Positions 9,434-19,500 of a stretch of DNA of 64,000 nucleotides are shown here, piece by piece. The notes beneath the pieces were generated by a model. The model was given only the letters and a program-made list of their open reading frames with translations, made no database searches and was not told the DNA's origin. The stretch spans positions 1-64,000 of the forward strand of contig NFUO01000081.1 in NCBI GenBank assembly GCA_002197545.1, given 5' to 3'. Both the position numbers and the translations under genes were made by a program. The DNA is from Acidobacteria subdivision 2 bacterium RH1 MAG20. GTDB lineage: Bacteria > Acidobacteriota > Terriglobia > Terriglobales > Acidobacteriaceae. The first letter of the stretch is position 1. The number at the start of each line of letters is the position of its first letter.

Positions 9434-10177
9434 TTATGGCAACGCTTGCAAAAAAGAGAAGGAGTGTTCTCTGAGCAATCTCCCTGCCCGCTGCAAATCA
9501 CCATGCTTTAACGCATCTACAATTGGTTGATGAATTTCGGCCAGTGAAGATAATCTCCGTTCGTTCCTTTGCAGATTCATCCTCGATCGCATTGCAATCT
9601 CGAGTGAATCCCAGACTTTAAGGAGGGTCTGATTAAGAGCCAGGCTGACAATGCTCCGATGAAATTGCACGTTGGCGTCAGCATAGCCCTCCATATCTCC
9701 AGTCAATGCTGCCGTTCGCATCTTCATCTGCCATGCATCAATTGCTTCAATATTCTGTTCCAGATTCAAAGTAGGAATAAGTTGCGCCGCTATCTCTTCG
9801 AGATGTCCCCGTAGTTGATAGACCTCTTTCGTCTCACGTCCGGAAATCACCCGAACATGCGTTCCCCGATAATGCTCGGACACCAACACTCCCAAGCTTT
9901 CCAACGACCTGAAAGCTTCTCGTACAGGCGCCTGGCTCACCTTGAACTCGTGCGCCAAAGCTAATTCCTTGAGGCGTTCCCCAGGCATGTAAGTTCCGTC
10001 TGAGATCCGCTGCAAAATTGCCAATCGAATGCGTTCGGAGATAGATATGTTAGCTTCTACCGCCGTGGTTTGCTCTTCCTGCTCCGGTTGCATTACGTCC
10101 AAAACCGCAATCGTTTGATCATGGCTGGAGGTGGAAATAGTTTCTGAAGTTGGTGTGTCCGCCTTAGGTGTATTCAT
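9434..10177 (-). CDS. GntR-family regulator, FCD (FadR) subfamily
   Basis: About 247 aa. An unstructured, Thr-rich N-terminal stretch (about residues 1-40) is followed by a winged helix (ERIRLAILQRISDGTYMPGE then RLKELALAHEFKVSQAPVRE), the classic GntR helix-turn-helix. The C-terminal FCD helical domain (from about 110) has the metal-ligand region HLEEIAAQL and NVQFHRSIVS. The ATG at 10177 has GGGAGA 11 bases upstream; a TTG at 10201 is possible. It is the last gene of an RND-MFP-OMF operon on the minus strand and very likely regulates it: acid-type metabolites usually relieve FCD repressors. A candidate operator is noted upstream of the RND gene. Confidence 0.85.
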   Translation of the reverse strand: MNTPKADTPTSETISTSSHDQTIAVLDVMQPEQEEQTTAVEANISISERIRLAILQRISDGTYMPGERLKELALAHEFKVSQAPVREAFRSLESLGVLVSEHYRGTHVRVISGRETKEVYQLRGHLEEIAAQLIPTLNLEQNIEAIDAWQMKMRTAALTGDMEGYADANVQFHRSIVSLALNQTLLKVWDSLEIAMRSRMNLQRNERRLSSLAEIHQPIVDALKHGDLQRAGRLLREHSFSFLQALP

Positions 10178-10201
10178 GGAATTTGCAGGTCTCCCGATCA
10201 A

Positions 10202-11659
10202 CTACATCTTTGGCAACTGAGTCTTGTCCCAGCTGCCGCCCAAGGCTTTGATTAATTGAACATTGGCAATCATGCGCCGAGTCATTAGATCAGCTGCGGT
10301 ACGCTCATTGGCCAGTGCTGTACTTTGCGCGGTGAGCACTTCTAAGTACGTGGTAGCTCCGCCTTTGTATCTTGTAGTAGAAAGCGTAACCGATCTTCTT
10401 GCGGAGACCACTGCCGTTTGCTGTGCTGCCGACTCCTGTTCCAAAATGCGCAACGAAGCCAGGTTGTCTTCTACCTGCTGAAAGGCTTCCAGTACATTTT
10501 GACGGTAACTGGCGACGACTGCTGCATAGTTATCGCGCGCCTGTTGAGTTACAGCTCGCCGCCTTCCACCATCGACTACAGTTTCGAATGCAGAACCTGC
10601 TACCGACCATAGGGCGCTTGATCCATTCAAAACAGTGCCGATTGCACCACTCTCTAAACCACCTGCAGCGGAGAGGGATATCTGTGGATAGTACGCCGCG
10701 ATGGCTATGCCGATCTGAGTGTTGGCCGAGGCTACTCTGCGCTCTGCCGCAGCAACATCGGGCCTTCGCTCCAATAGCTCTGATGGAAGACCTGTCGGAA
10801 TCTGTGGCGGCAAAGCCATCAACGGTGAAGGAGGGATTGAGAACGTAGAAGCTGCCTGCCCAGTCAAAACCGCAATGGCATGCTCCAGTTGTGCCCGCTG
10901 CACTCCGGTATCGATGTCCTGCGCACGTGCCGCATCCAGTTGCGTCTGGGCCAGCGATACATCGACATCAGAGGCAACACCGCCATGGAACCGAATCTGT
11001 GTCAGTTCCAATGCTCTTTGAAAATCGACAACAGTAGAATCCAGCAGTTGTTTCTGAAGATCGAGCCCACGCAGCGAAAAATAATCTGTCGCCAGTTCCG
11101 CGTGCAGGCTCAGGTTCACGCTCTCGAGATCGCCTGCGCTAGCCTGTGCATTTTCGCGTGCGGACTCGATGGTTCGCCGCACTTGTCCCCAGAGATCGAT
11201 TTCATAAGAAAGGTCTCCCTGCAAGACGATGTCGCTATATTGATTCTTCGTCAAAGCGGTACCCGTCGACCTGTTGGGCGACTGCTTCGTGCGCAAACCG
11301 GAGGACTGTACGGCAACTGTAGGGAATATCTCCGAACGGGCCTGCCGGACTACATCCCGTGTGCTCATGTACTGCTCGTATGCCACTTTCAAATTCTGAT
11401 TGGAGACCGCAATCCTATCTTCGAGGGAGTTCAGTTGCTGGTCTTGATAAATCTCCCACCATTTTCCCTTGGGAAGCTGGTCCTGCGGCTTAGCTTGGGC
11501 CCAATTAGGTGGTAGCTCTTTAAAGGCTGCGGGCGGTGGCGGGACGCTAGGCTGAATATACTTCGGCCCCACTTGGCAGCCGTTCAGCAGCAAAAGACCG
11601 CTGGCTGCAGCTAACATAGCGGCTTTTATGATTGGAGTGCGATTGGCGGATATCGTCAT
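10202..11659 (-). CDS. Outer membrane efflux lipoprotein (NodT/TolC-like)
   Basis: A 485 aa channel of RND tripartite pumps. The lipobox LLLLNGCQVGPKY puts the lipidated Cys at residue 28, followed by two OEP repeats rich in long helices (LDSLEDRI-type coiled coils, RFHGGVASDVDV, RYKGGATTYLEVL), the paired motifs that form the alpha-barrel. Its ATG overlaps the stop of the membrane fusion protein in an ATGA arrangement, so translation is coupled. It forms one unit with the RND pump, MFP and GntR genes. It probably carries substrate from the inner membrane pump across the outer membrane. Confidence 0.92.
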   Translation of the reverse strand: MTISANRTPIIKAAMLAAASGLLLLNGCQVGPKYIQPSVPPPPAAFKELPPNWAQAKPQDQLPKGKWWEIYQDQQLNSLEDRIAVSNQNLKVAYEQYMSTRDVVRQARSEIFPTVAVQSSGLRTKQSPNRSTGTALTKNQYSDIVLQGDLSYEIDLWGQVRRTIESARENAQASAGDLESVNLSLHAELATDYFSLRGLDLQKQLLDSTVVDFQRALELTQIRFHGGVASDVDVSLAQTQLDAARAQDIDTGVQRAQLEHAIAVLTGQAASTFSIPPSPLMALPPQIPTGLPSELLERRPDVAAAERRVASANTQIGIAIAAYYPQISLSAAGGLESGAIGTVLNGSSALWSVAGSAFETVVDGGRRRAVTQQARDNYAAVVASYRQNVLEAFQQVEDNLASLRILEQESAAQQTAVVSARRSVTLSTTRYKGGATTYLEVLTAQSTALANERTAADLMTRRMIANVQLIKALGGSWDKTQLPKM

Positions 11660-12927
11660 TTTTGGACGCCCCCAGTTGCGGATGGCGTTGACGAATGATC
11701 TACCCTGACATTGAGCTTTTCCCCATCGATAATCGAATCTGGCGGATTGGAAATAATCTGCTCCTGTCCTGTCAGTCCAGTGGTTACCTCGACAACATCG
11801 CCAAAATCGCGTCCTAGTGTGATCGGCTGGAGGGCCGCCGTGTTGTCACTTTTGGCGATGGCAACTCGAAGGCCCTCCGCGCGGAACAGCAGCGTACTTA
11901 CCGGGATAATCAACGTTGGGATGTCGTTTGTTGCCTTCAGATGGACTTCTGTGTAAGCGCCCGGTAATAGTTCCCCTTTCGAGTTATCAATATCCACTTC
12001 AACATTCAACGTTCTAGATGTGGGATCAATCGATCTGGAGGTTCGCACCAGCGTGCCCTGAAAACGTCGGCCAGGAAATTCTGCAAACGTCAGATATGCT
12101 TTCAGTCCGGGGGTGGCTGCCTGCGAGTAGATCTGAGGCACGTTGATAAACACACGCAGTTTATTAACGGCAGCAAGCTGAAATAATGCGCGCGCCTGTC
12201 CGCCCGATGCCCCGGAATCAATAAGCTGCCCGATATCTGTGTTGCGGGCTGTAATGATGCCATCAAAGGGAGCGTAGACCTTCTCGAAATCGACTAACTG
12301 TTTGAGCCGGTTTACATTTGCCTGAGCGGATTGCACCACCGTATTTTTGGCTGCGAGATCGCTCACCGCATTATCGGTGTCCTGCTTAGAAACCGCATCT
12401 TGCTTTAGCAAATTTGTAAATCGATTAGCGGTGGTCTCTGAGAGATGGGCATTTGCTTTGGACGTTTCGAGGTCAGCCTGCGCTTGAATCAATTGCTGAT
12501 CGATCTCTGGTGATTCAATGTCGGCCAGCAGTTCACCCTGTCTCACATGGGTTCCGATGTCAAAGTACCAGTGTTTGAGATAACCATTCGTACGGGCATA
12601 GATAGGTGCATCGACAAATGCCTGAATGCTGCCGGGAAGCAGGATCTCTTGTTGTGGCGCACCGCGCCGGGGTGTCATAACCCTGACGGTTGGTGCTGCC
12701 AACTGGTTTGTTTCTGTGGCCAGTGCCTTACGCGCATGCAATCTCGAGATAATGCCGGATGCAACCAACGCAGCGATGGCCGCTGCGGCAATCAGTAGAA
12801 TCACGACATTACGTATAGGGGAACTTTGTTTTTCACCTTCCGGCTTAGAGTTCTTACGCGAATTCACCGCGCCTGAATCTTCTGCAATGGCAGGTTGGCC
12901 GGCTTTTCTCTGATTTGCTTCGTTCAT
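11656..12927 (-). CDS. RND efflux membrane fusion protein
   Basis: Periplasmic adaptor of about 423 aa. A single N-terminal membrane anchor (VVILLIAAAAIAALVASGII) is followed by the barrel-sandwich half motif (ARTNGYLKHWYFDIGTHVRQ, GELLADIESPEIDQQL), an alpha-hairpin (about 150-230), the second lipoyl half (VYAPFDGIITARNTDIGQL) and a beta-barrel (YLTFAEFPGRRFQGTLV). It bridges the RND pump at 12974 and the outer membrane factor at 11659. Start: ATG 12927 with GGGGGAAG upstream; an adjacent GTG at 12930 is equally placed. The order here (RND, MFP, OMF, regulator) differs from the usual MFP-first order. Confidence 0.92.
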   Translation of the reverse strand: MNEANQRKAGQPAIAEDSGAVNSRKNSKPEGEKQSSPIRNVVILLIAAAAIAALVASGIISRLHARKALATETNQLAAPTVRVMTPRRGAPQQEILLPGSIQAFVDAPIYARTNGYLKHWYFDIGTHVRQGELLADIESPEIDQQLIQAQADLETSKANAHLSETTANRFTNLLKQDAVSKQDTDNAVSDLAAKNTVVQSAQANVNRLKQLVDFEKVYAPFDGIITARNTDIGQLIDSGASGGQARALFQLAAVNKLRVFINVPQIYSQAATPGLKAYLTFAEFPGRRFQGTLVRTSRSIDPTSRTLNVEVDIDNSKGELLPGAYTEVHLKATNDIPTLIIPVSTLLFRAEGLRVAIAKSDNTAALQPITLGRDFGDVVEVTTGLTGQEQIISNPPDSIIDGEKLNVRVDHSSTPSATGGVQK

Positions 12928-12973
12928 CACAATGTCTTCCCCCGCTGATGCGGTCGATAGGTCGTTTAGGAGA

Positions 12974-15900
12974 TCAATAGTTCGGGTCAGTTGTTACTTT
13001 TGCAGACTTGTCTTTCGCGTGCACGAGGCTGAAAAATGTAGGTACAAAGAATAATGTCGACAACGTGGCTAGTAGCAGGCCGCCAATCACAGCACGTCCC
13101 AGAGGAGCGTTCTGTTCGCCGCCCTCACCCAGGCCAAGTGCCATTGGCACCATTCCGATGATCATGGCCAGTGCCGTCATCAGGACTGGTCGAAAACGCG
13201 TAAACCCTGCGGCCAATGCAGCTTCGGTAGCAGTTGCCATCGCTTCCATCTGTTCTTTGGCAAAGCTTACGACCAGAATGCTGTTCGCCGTTGCCACACC
13301 CATGCACATGATTGATCCAGTCAGTGCAGGAACGCTGAGTGTCGTGTGGGTAAGAAAAAGGAACCACACAATTCCCGCCAATGCGGCAGGCAGCGCCGCG
13401 ATAATCACGAACGGATCGAGCCATGACTGGAAGTTGATGACAATCAGCATGTACACCAGAATGATTGAAAAAATCAGGCCACCGAAGAGGCCGATGAAGG
13501 ATGCCCTCATCGTCTGCACCTGACCTCGAATGACCACGTGTGTTCCCTGCGGAAGATCTTTCTTAGTGGCGGCGACCAGCCGATTAATGTCTTCCGATAC
13601 GCCACCCAGATCGCGGCCTTGTACGGAGCCATAGATATCTAGCAAAGGTTGTACATTGTAGTGCGAGACGGTTCCCTGTTCCTGACCAGGACTAATCGTA
13701 GCCAGACTGTTTAGAATTTGAGGTGGCGATCCCGTCGAGTTGGTGATCGAAATATTACCCAGCTTCTGCAATGTATTAGTTTCATACTGCGGAGTCTGCG
13801 TCGCAATGTTGTAACTCACGTTATTTTTGGGATTCAACCAAAATGTGGGCGAAGTCTGGAAACTCCCGCTCAGCGCGACTAACAAATTGCTTGCAACGTC
13901 ACGTGCCGTATAGCCAGCTTCTTGCGATTTAGTGCGGTCAATATCTACCTGCAACATAGGCGCATTAAAGGGCTGTTGAATTCTCAGGTCCGTCGTGCCA
14001 GGTACGTATTTAATCTGGTTATACAGCATAGTGGCATATTTGCGATTTCCTTCGGTGTTCTGGCCAATGATCTGAATATCAATCGGCGCTGGCAGACCGA
14101 AGTTCAAAATCTGGCTGACAATATCTGCGGGAAGAAAATAGAAAGTCGTTCCAGGAAACTGTGAAGCCAGCCCGGTACGGAGTGCATGTATATATTCCTC
14201 CGTAGGCTTGTGCTTCTCTGCCAGCGATACTTGGATGTCTCCATCGGCTGGACCGATCGTCGCCGAGTTGCTGTACGACAAATTGATGCCCGAATAGGGA
14301 AGGCCAATGTTGTCGATGATATTCGTCAGCTCATTCGGTGGAATCTCCTGGCGGATGATGTTTTCTACCTGATCGCACAGCCGCGCTGTCTCCTCGATTC
14401 GAGTACCCGTCTGGGCGCGGACGTGTAATTTGAATTGGCCGCTATCGACAGAAGGAAAAAAATCCTGCCCTAACCATGGAAACAGAGCAAATGATGCAAG
14501 ACAGGCCGCGAAAAAACAGATCGTAAATAGGATCGGATGCGCCACAGTACGCTTAAGCAGATTGTGATATCCGCCTCTGAGCTTTTCAAATCCACGTTCA
14601 AATGCCAGTTGGAGACGAACCAGAGGGTTTCGGCTATTTTTATTGATTTCGGCCGTATGGTCATCATGAACTTTCAACAGATACTTGGCCATCGTCGGCA
14701 CGATCGTGCGTGAAAGCAGATAGGAGGCGAGCATGGCGAAGACGACCGCCTCTGCAAGCGGAACAAAGAGATAACGCGCTACTCCAGTTAAAAAGAACAT
14801 TGGAACAAACACGATACAGATGCTGAGAGTTGAGACGAAGGCTGGCACCGCAATCTGGGCTGCGCCGTCCAGAATGGCTTCCTCCACCTCTTTGCCCTCT
14901 TCCAGGTTTCGATTGATGTTTTCTATCTCTACAGTGGCATCGTCAACGAGAATACCGACCGCAAGGGCCAGACCCCCGAGCGTCATGATGTTGATCGTCT
15001 CCCCAAGCGCGCTCAAGGTAATGATGGAGCACAGGATCGACAAGGGGATCGATACCGCGATAATGAGCGTGCTTCGCCAACTGCCCAGAAAGATCAGAAT
15101 CATGATCGCCGTCAGGCACGCCGCGATAAGTGCTTCTCGTATCACCCCATTGATCGACGCACGGACAAAGATGGACTGATCTCCTATTGGAGTAATGCGC
15201 AAGTTCTCCGGCAGCGTTGCAGCTACCTGTGGCAATAAACCGCGGATTCCCTTTACGATGTCGAGCGTCGAGGTATTGCCTGATTTCAGCACGGACATCA
15301 ACGATCCGCGCTGGCCATCCGAACGTACTATGTTTGTCTGCGGGGGAAAGCCGTCACGTACATGGGCAACATCGCGGACGAAGATCGTGGCTCCATTCAT
15401 CACCTTGATGGGGACATTGTTTAGATCCTCTACCTGCGCGGGACTGCCGTTAATTTCGACGTTATCTTCAAACTGCCCTATCTTGGTTGTGCCGGATGGC
15501 AGAATCAGATTTTGGTTGCTGATCGCGTTCGTTACATCCGACGGTGATAATCCTTTGGCCTGCAGTGCCTGCGTATTCAGATCTACCTGCACCTGTCGCT
15601 GTTTACCGCCATAGGAATATGGGATGGCCGTGCCTTCAACCGTAATCAGTTGCGGACGAAGAAAGTTTTGTCCAAGGTCGTTGAGCTGTTGTTCGGACAA
15701 TCCTCGCCCAGACAGGGCCAGTTGCAGAATAGGAACGCTCGATGCGTTATAGGTAATAATCAGTGGCGGAGTCGTACCTGCCGGAAGCTGCCTTAGCTGA
15801 GTCTGCGAAATCGCTGTGATCTGGGCGATCGCAGAATTGATATCGGCGTGCGGTTGAAAGAATATCTTCACTACCGCGATGCCATTCAGCGATTGCGACT

Positions 15901-16144
15901 CAACATGCTCGATATTATTTACAGTCGTGGTCAATGCACGTTCTGTAATGGTCACAATCCGGCTCGACATCTGGTCTGCGGAGAGTCCTTGATACTGCCA
16001 TATGACGCTCACCACCGGAATATCGATATTAGGGAAAATATCGGTGGGCGTACGCAGGATGGTTATCGGACCCATAATCAGTAGCAAAATCGATAAGACG
16101 ACGAAGGTATAGGGCCGCCTTAGGGCCAGTCGAACAATCCACAT
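12974..16144 (-). CDS. RND efflux pump inner membrane subunit (HAE-1 type)
   Basis: A proton-driven multidrug exporter of about 1056 aa with the two-fold RND layout: TM1 (TFVVLSILLLIMGPITIL), a large periplasmic porter/docking loop, TM2-6, a second loop, and TM8-12. The proton-relay pair Asp401-Asp402 is seen in VGILVDDATVEIENI, which fits hydrophobic-substrate pumps rather than metal pumps. ATG 16144 is chosen because GGAGAG lies 5-6 bases upstream; the TTG at 16156 is unlikely. First gene of the operon with the MFP 46 bases downstream. The promoter region carries several inverted repeats and control by the distal GntR gene is inferred. Substrates unknown. Confidence 0.93.
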   Translation of the reverse strand: MWIVRLALRRPYTFVVLSILLLIMGPITILRTPTDIFPNIDIPVVSVIWQYQGLSADQMSSRIVTITERALTTTVNNIEHVESQSLNGIAVVKIFFQPHADINSAIAQITAISQTQLRQLPAGTTPPLIITYNASSVPILQLALSGRGLSEQQLNDLGQNFLRPQLITVEGTAIPYSYGGKQRQVQVDLNTQALQAKGLSPSDVTNAISNQNLILPSGTTKIGQFEDNVEINGSPAQVEDLNNVPIKVMNGATIFVRDVAHVRDGFPPQTNIVRSDGQRGSLMSVLKSGNTSTLDIVKGIRGLLPQVAATLPENLRITPIGDQSIFVRASINGVIREALIAACLTAIMILIFLGSWRSTLIIAVSIPLSILCSIITLSALGETINIMTLGGLALAVGILVDDATVEIENINRNLEEGKEVEEAILDGAAQIAVPAFVSTLSICIVFVPMFFLTGVARYLFVPLAEAVVFAMLASYLLSRTIVPTMAKYLLKVHDDHTAEINKNSRNPLVRLQLAFERGFEKLRGGYHNLLKRTVAHPILFTICFFAACLASFALFPWLGQDFFPSVDSGQFKLHVRAQTGTRIEETARLCDQVENIIRQEIPPNELTNIIDNIGLPYSGINLSYSNSATIGPADGDIQVSLAEKHKPTEEYIHALRTGLASQFPGTTFYFLPADIVSQILNFGLPAPIDIQIIGQNTEGNRKYATMLYNQIKYVPGTTDLRIQQPFNAPMLQVDIDRTKSQEAGYTARDVASNLLVALSGSFQTSPTFWLNPKNNVSYNIATQTPQYETNTLQKLGNISITNSTGSPPQILNSLATISPGQEQGTVSHYNVQPLLDIYGSVQGRDLGGVSEDINRLVAATKKDLPQGTHVVIRGQVQTMRASFIGLFGGLIFSIILVYMLIVINFQSWLDPFVIIAALPAALAGIVWFLFLTHTTLSVPALTGSIMCMGVATANSILVVSFAKEQMEAMATATEAALAAGFTRFRPVLMTALAMIIGMVPMALGLGEGGEQNAPLGRAVIGGLLLATLSTLFFVPTFFSLVHAKDKSAKVTTDPNY

Positions 16145-16167
16145 AGAACTCTCCAAAGAGTCTTGTC

Positions 16168-16311
16168 GGGTGAAATATCTCAGCTCACCCAGGTAAGGTT
16201 GATATTGGGATCAGTGCATCCGGCCTACAGGCCAAACCCGAATTGGATTAGACCAATGCTGAAAATCCCAAATCTAAAGGCGTTTCGGATATTATTAAAT
16301 TATCGATAATT
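16168..16311 (-). promoter_or_regulatory. Cluster of inverted repeats upstream of the RND operon
   Basis: Four palindromic elements lie within 170 bases of the RND start. GGGTGA...TCACCC (16168-16190) would form a leader hairpin. GGCCT-AC-AGGCC is at 16222-16233. ATTGGATTAGACCAAT at 16242-16257 has 5-base arms. AATTATCGATAATT at 16298-16311 is a perfect 14-base palindrome. The ATTGGtctaatCCAAT form resembles operators of FCD-type GntR proteins such as ExuR/UxuR (TTGGT..ACCAA), so it is my best candidate for the GntR encoded at the end of this operon. No clear -35/-10 pair was identified. The rest of the gap up to 16566 holds no gene I recognise. Confidence 0.4.
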
Positions 16312-16566
16312 CAGATGGCTGTTCACTTAGACGATTCCTGCTCCGAAAAAGGCTCAAAAAATATAGGGGACTTTTAGCTTTTATTCGAGCCATAGGCGCG
16401 CATGTTAGCTTTTACAGAAACACCGGCCCCGAGCAGCATACGTTTCCGCTCTATTCACTCGATAATGCCAAAAAGCTTCGGTCCCAGGCAGGCCTTACCA
16501 TCGCAGGAGTGGACTGGGTCGCCATCATCAAGTTGCGCCGCGTCTTTGCAACGGGCACCTCAGAAT

Positions 16567-19500
16567 TTACTTCTTGAGCTCATTAAGTGTGTTTTTGCTA
16601 AGCGGCTTTTCATGCAGCAGGAGTTCCGTAGCACGCACGCAGGGATTGGCGTGAAACCACCGCTGAACGATGTTGTCATGCAGAAGGTTGGTCAGCGCAA
16701 GCAGCGACATGCCCTGGTGATGAGCCATCCACGATCGTACAAGTTTAGGTTCCTTGCCCTGCGTGTAGTCGGCAGCCTCATAAAAACCATAGTTGCCAAT
16801 CCAATTCATCGCAGCCATCCAACGGAGATTCGCCAGCGCCTCATTTCGCAATAGAGGCAACGCAAGAAAAGTCGAATACGGAGAGATGACGGGTCCATCT
16901 TCTGCGCCATATTTCAGAGCAAGCGAGGGAATCCCCCAGGCTTGGTATTTATAACGTCCAGAGTCATCGGTCTCGGCAAAGCCCGACTCCGAGATGCCCC
17001 ATGGAATCTCGCGCATGTGGTCACGCTGGATGCGGACGGCAGATTGAAGCGAGCGGGCAATGAGCGTATCAGGAAAAGTGCGCATCCATAGCGCAGGCAT
17101 CATGTATTCAAACATTGTCCCGGTCCAGGAGAGTAATGCAGCGCGGCCGTTGACGAGAACATGTGAGCGGCTCAGCCGAAACCAAGCCTGCTGAGGTATG
17201 TCACCCTTGGCGATGGCAAGTAGAGAGGCGATACGGGCCTCTGAGGCAAGCAGGTCATAGCAGGATGAATGTAGCTCTCCGGTGGTGCCATCGTAGGCGA
17301 TGGACAGTAGCTGCCGCGACTCAACGAGCAGGAAGCCAAATTCCATGGCCTCGGCATATTGCTCAGCTCGAGCCGCAATAGCTGCTATGTCTGCCTTAAG
17401 CCGCGAAAGATTTTCCCGCGCAGAGGGTAGTAATGAGCGCAACTCTGCGGCGAGTGAGCTTAAGTTTGATGTCTCTGCATGGGTGACTGGGGTGTCCACG
17501 ATGCGCTGTTCTAAAGCATTCACATACTGTGTTGCTGTCTGCAGGGTCGGGACCTGGCCGTCCTGCTTGCTTTGTAGGCCGACTTTATCTTCATTTTCAG
17601 ACATCGCAAACCCGAAATATTCGAAGAGAGGAGTAAAGCGGGGCATTAGCCACGGCGTATATTCTCCAATGAATCGAGTGAGCGCATCATAACGGCGCAG
17701 CGTTTCCTCGGCTAACCAGTCTTGATTCTGGACTGATGGATTTGGAGGGTCTTTCATCAACTGATGAACGAGCAGACGAATGGATGCATCGCTTGCAGCC
17801 GACTCAGCTTGACTCTCCGCCTGTTTATGTCGTAGCTCGGACTTTCCATTCCGCATTTGGGCAAGAGCGGCAAATATGCTGCGGCACAAGACAGGTCGTT
17901 TCAGTAAATCGAGTGCGCCCGTATGCAGCGTATAGAGTGAGGCTGCGAGGTTGCCGCTATCAACGGCGGAGACAATCAACGGCGCAATCGGCTGAAGCCT
18001 CTCGATGTTGTACCAGTTATAGATATGGCCTCGCTGCTTTTCGAGCTTGTCATAGGTCGCAAGCGTTCCGAGGGTTTGAGCAGCGAATTCTGGAAGAGTA
18101 ATAAATCCGAATTCGTACGCAGCCTGTCTTGCATTCAGGAGCATGCCAAGATTCGTCGGCGAGAGCGTGCCAACCTGCAAGGAGTTCCGTTCCTCGACAT
18201 TATCAGGAATCAGCCAGTGGTTCTGCTCACCGCCAAACTCCGAGAAGAATCGCCATATTTGCAATGCCTGTCGCTGCAGAAATGACCTGTCCGTCGGCGA
18301 TAGAGGTCCTTCTACTCGCCGCGGAGGCGAATCCAGCCAGAAGACAGCCACAGGCGCAAGAGCCCAGAGAATCAGCACAGGAGCAGCAGCAAGTAACGCT
18401 AGTGGGCGAGTCAGCACCAGCGCACCCGCAAGGCAAAGTGCAAGCACCGGCGAAAGGTTCAGATAGCGGTCGAGTGAGCTTATAGATGTGCCAGTTTCCG
18501 CTTGTGCAGCCGTCTCCCAATCCAGCAGGTTCCTTCCGGATATCAGCGTTCGATTCAGCGATCGCACGATGGCATCTAGCGAAAGCAACATGTGATGGGG
18601 CAGGAAGATGAGATTGAGAACAGTAATTCCCAACGACGCCGCGAAAGTCGACAAAGCCTCTTTTACCGCAACGACACTTTTGTTGAACAGAGCTCTGCTG
18701 AAGTGGAAGCCAAGCTGAACGATACCTGGCACTAGCAACAGGATGAGAGTCGCAATGGTCCAATAGAGGGGTCCGCCGGGAAGGAAAAACCATCCAAAGA
18801 TGAATAGAAGAAATGTAACTGGTTCGATGAGACTGCGGCGCAGATTGTCGAAGATTTTCCAGCGCGAGATCGTGCTGATGGGATTAAGAACGGAGCGTCC
18901 AAATTCATCGGGCACAGAGCTGAAGATCCACTGCATGATCTGCCAGTCGCCGCGAAGCCAGCGGTGTTTACGGCGAGTGTGCGCCGAATAGTGCGATGGA
19001 TAATCGTCGATGACCTCGATATCCGTGGCCAGCCCCGCGCGCACGTAAGCGCCCTCAATCAGATCATGCGAGAGCAACGCGTTGCGTGGAAAACGCCGTT
19101 CCAGCAGTTGGTGCAACACGGAGACCTCATAGATGCCCTTGCCGGTAAAGATGCCCTCTCCAAAAAGGTCTTGGTAAGCATCCGAGACCGCGCGCGTATA
19201 GATATCGAAGCCTGTCTCGCCTGAGTAAAGTGCCGCCATGCGTGAGCGAGACGCCGAACCAACGCTGACGCCAACGCGCGGCTGCAGAATGCCGTATCCC
19301 GCCGTGACGATGCGTATGTGCGGGTCGATGATTGCCTGATTGAGCGGGTGCGCGATCGTACCGGTCAGGCGCGCCGCAGTTCCGCGAGGCAGTTGAGTAT
19401 CGGAGTCCAACGTAATGACATATCGGACATGATCGAGAAGGTGCAAAGGGCCGGCCTTGACAGGAAATGTATCAAAGGCGTGCAGCAGCAGCTTGTTGAG

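Noticed and set aside
12974..16144. CzcA-type heavy-metal exporter
   Set aside because: The proton-relay segment has Asp-Asp followed by the hydrophobic-pump pattern rather than the metal-pump signature, and the linked adaptor lacks metal-binding His/Cys tails.
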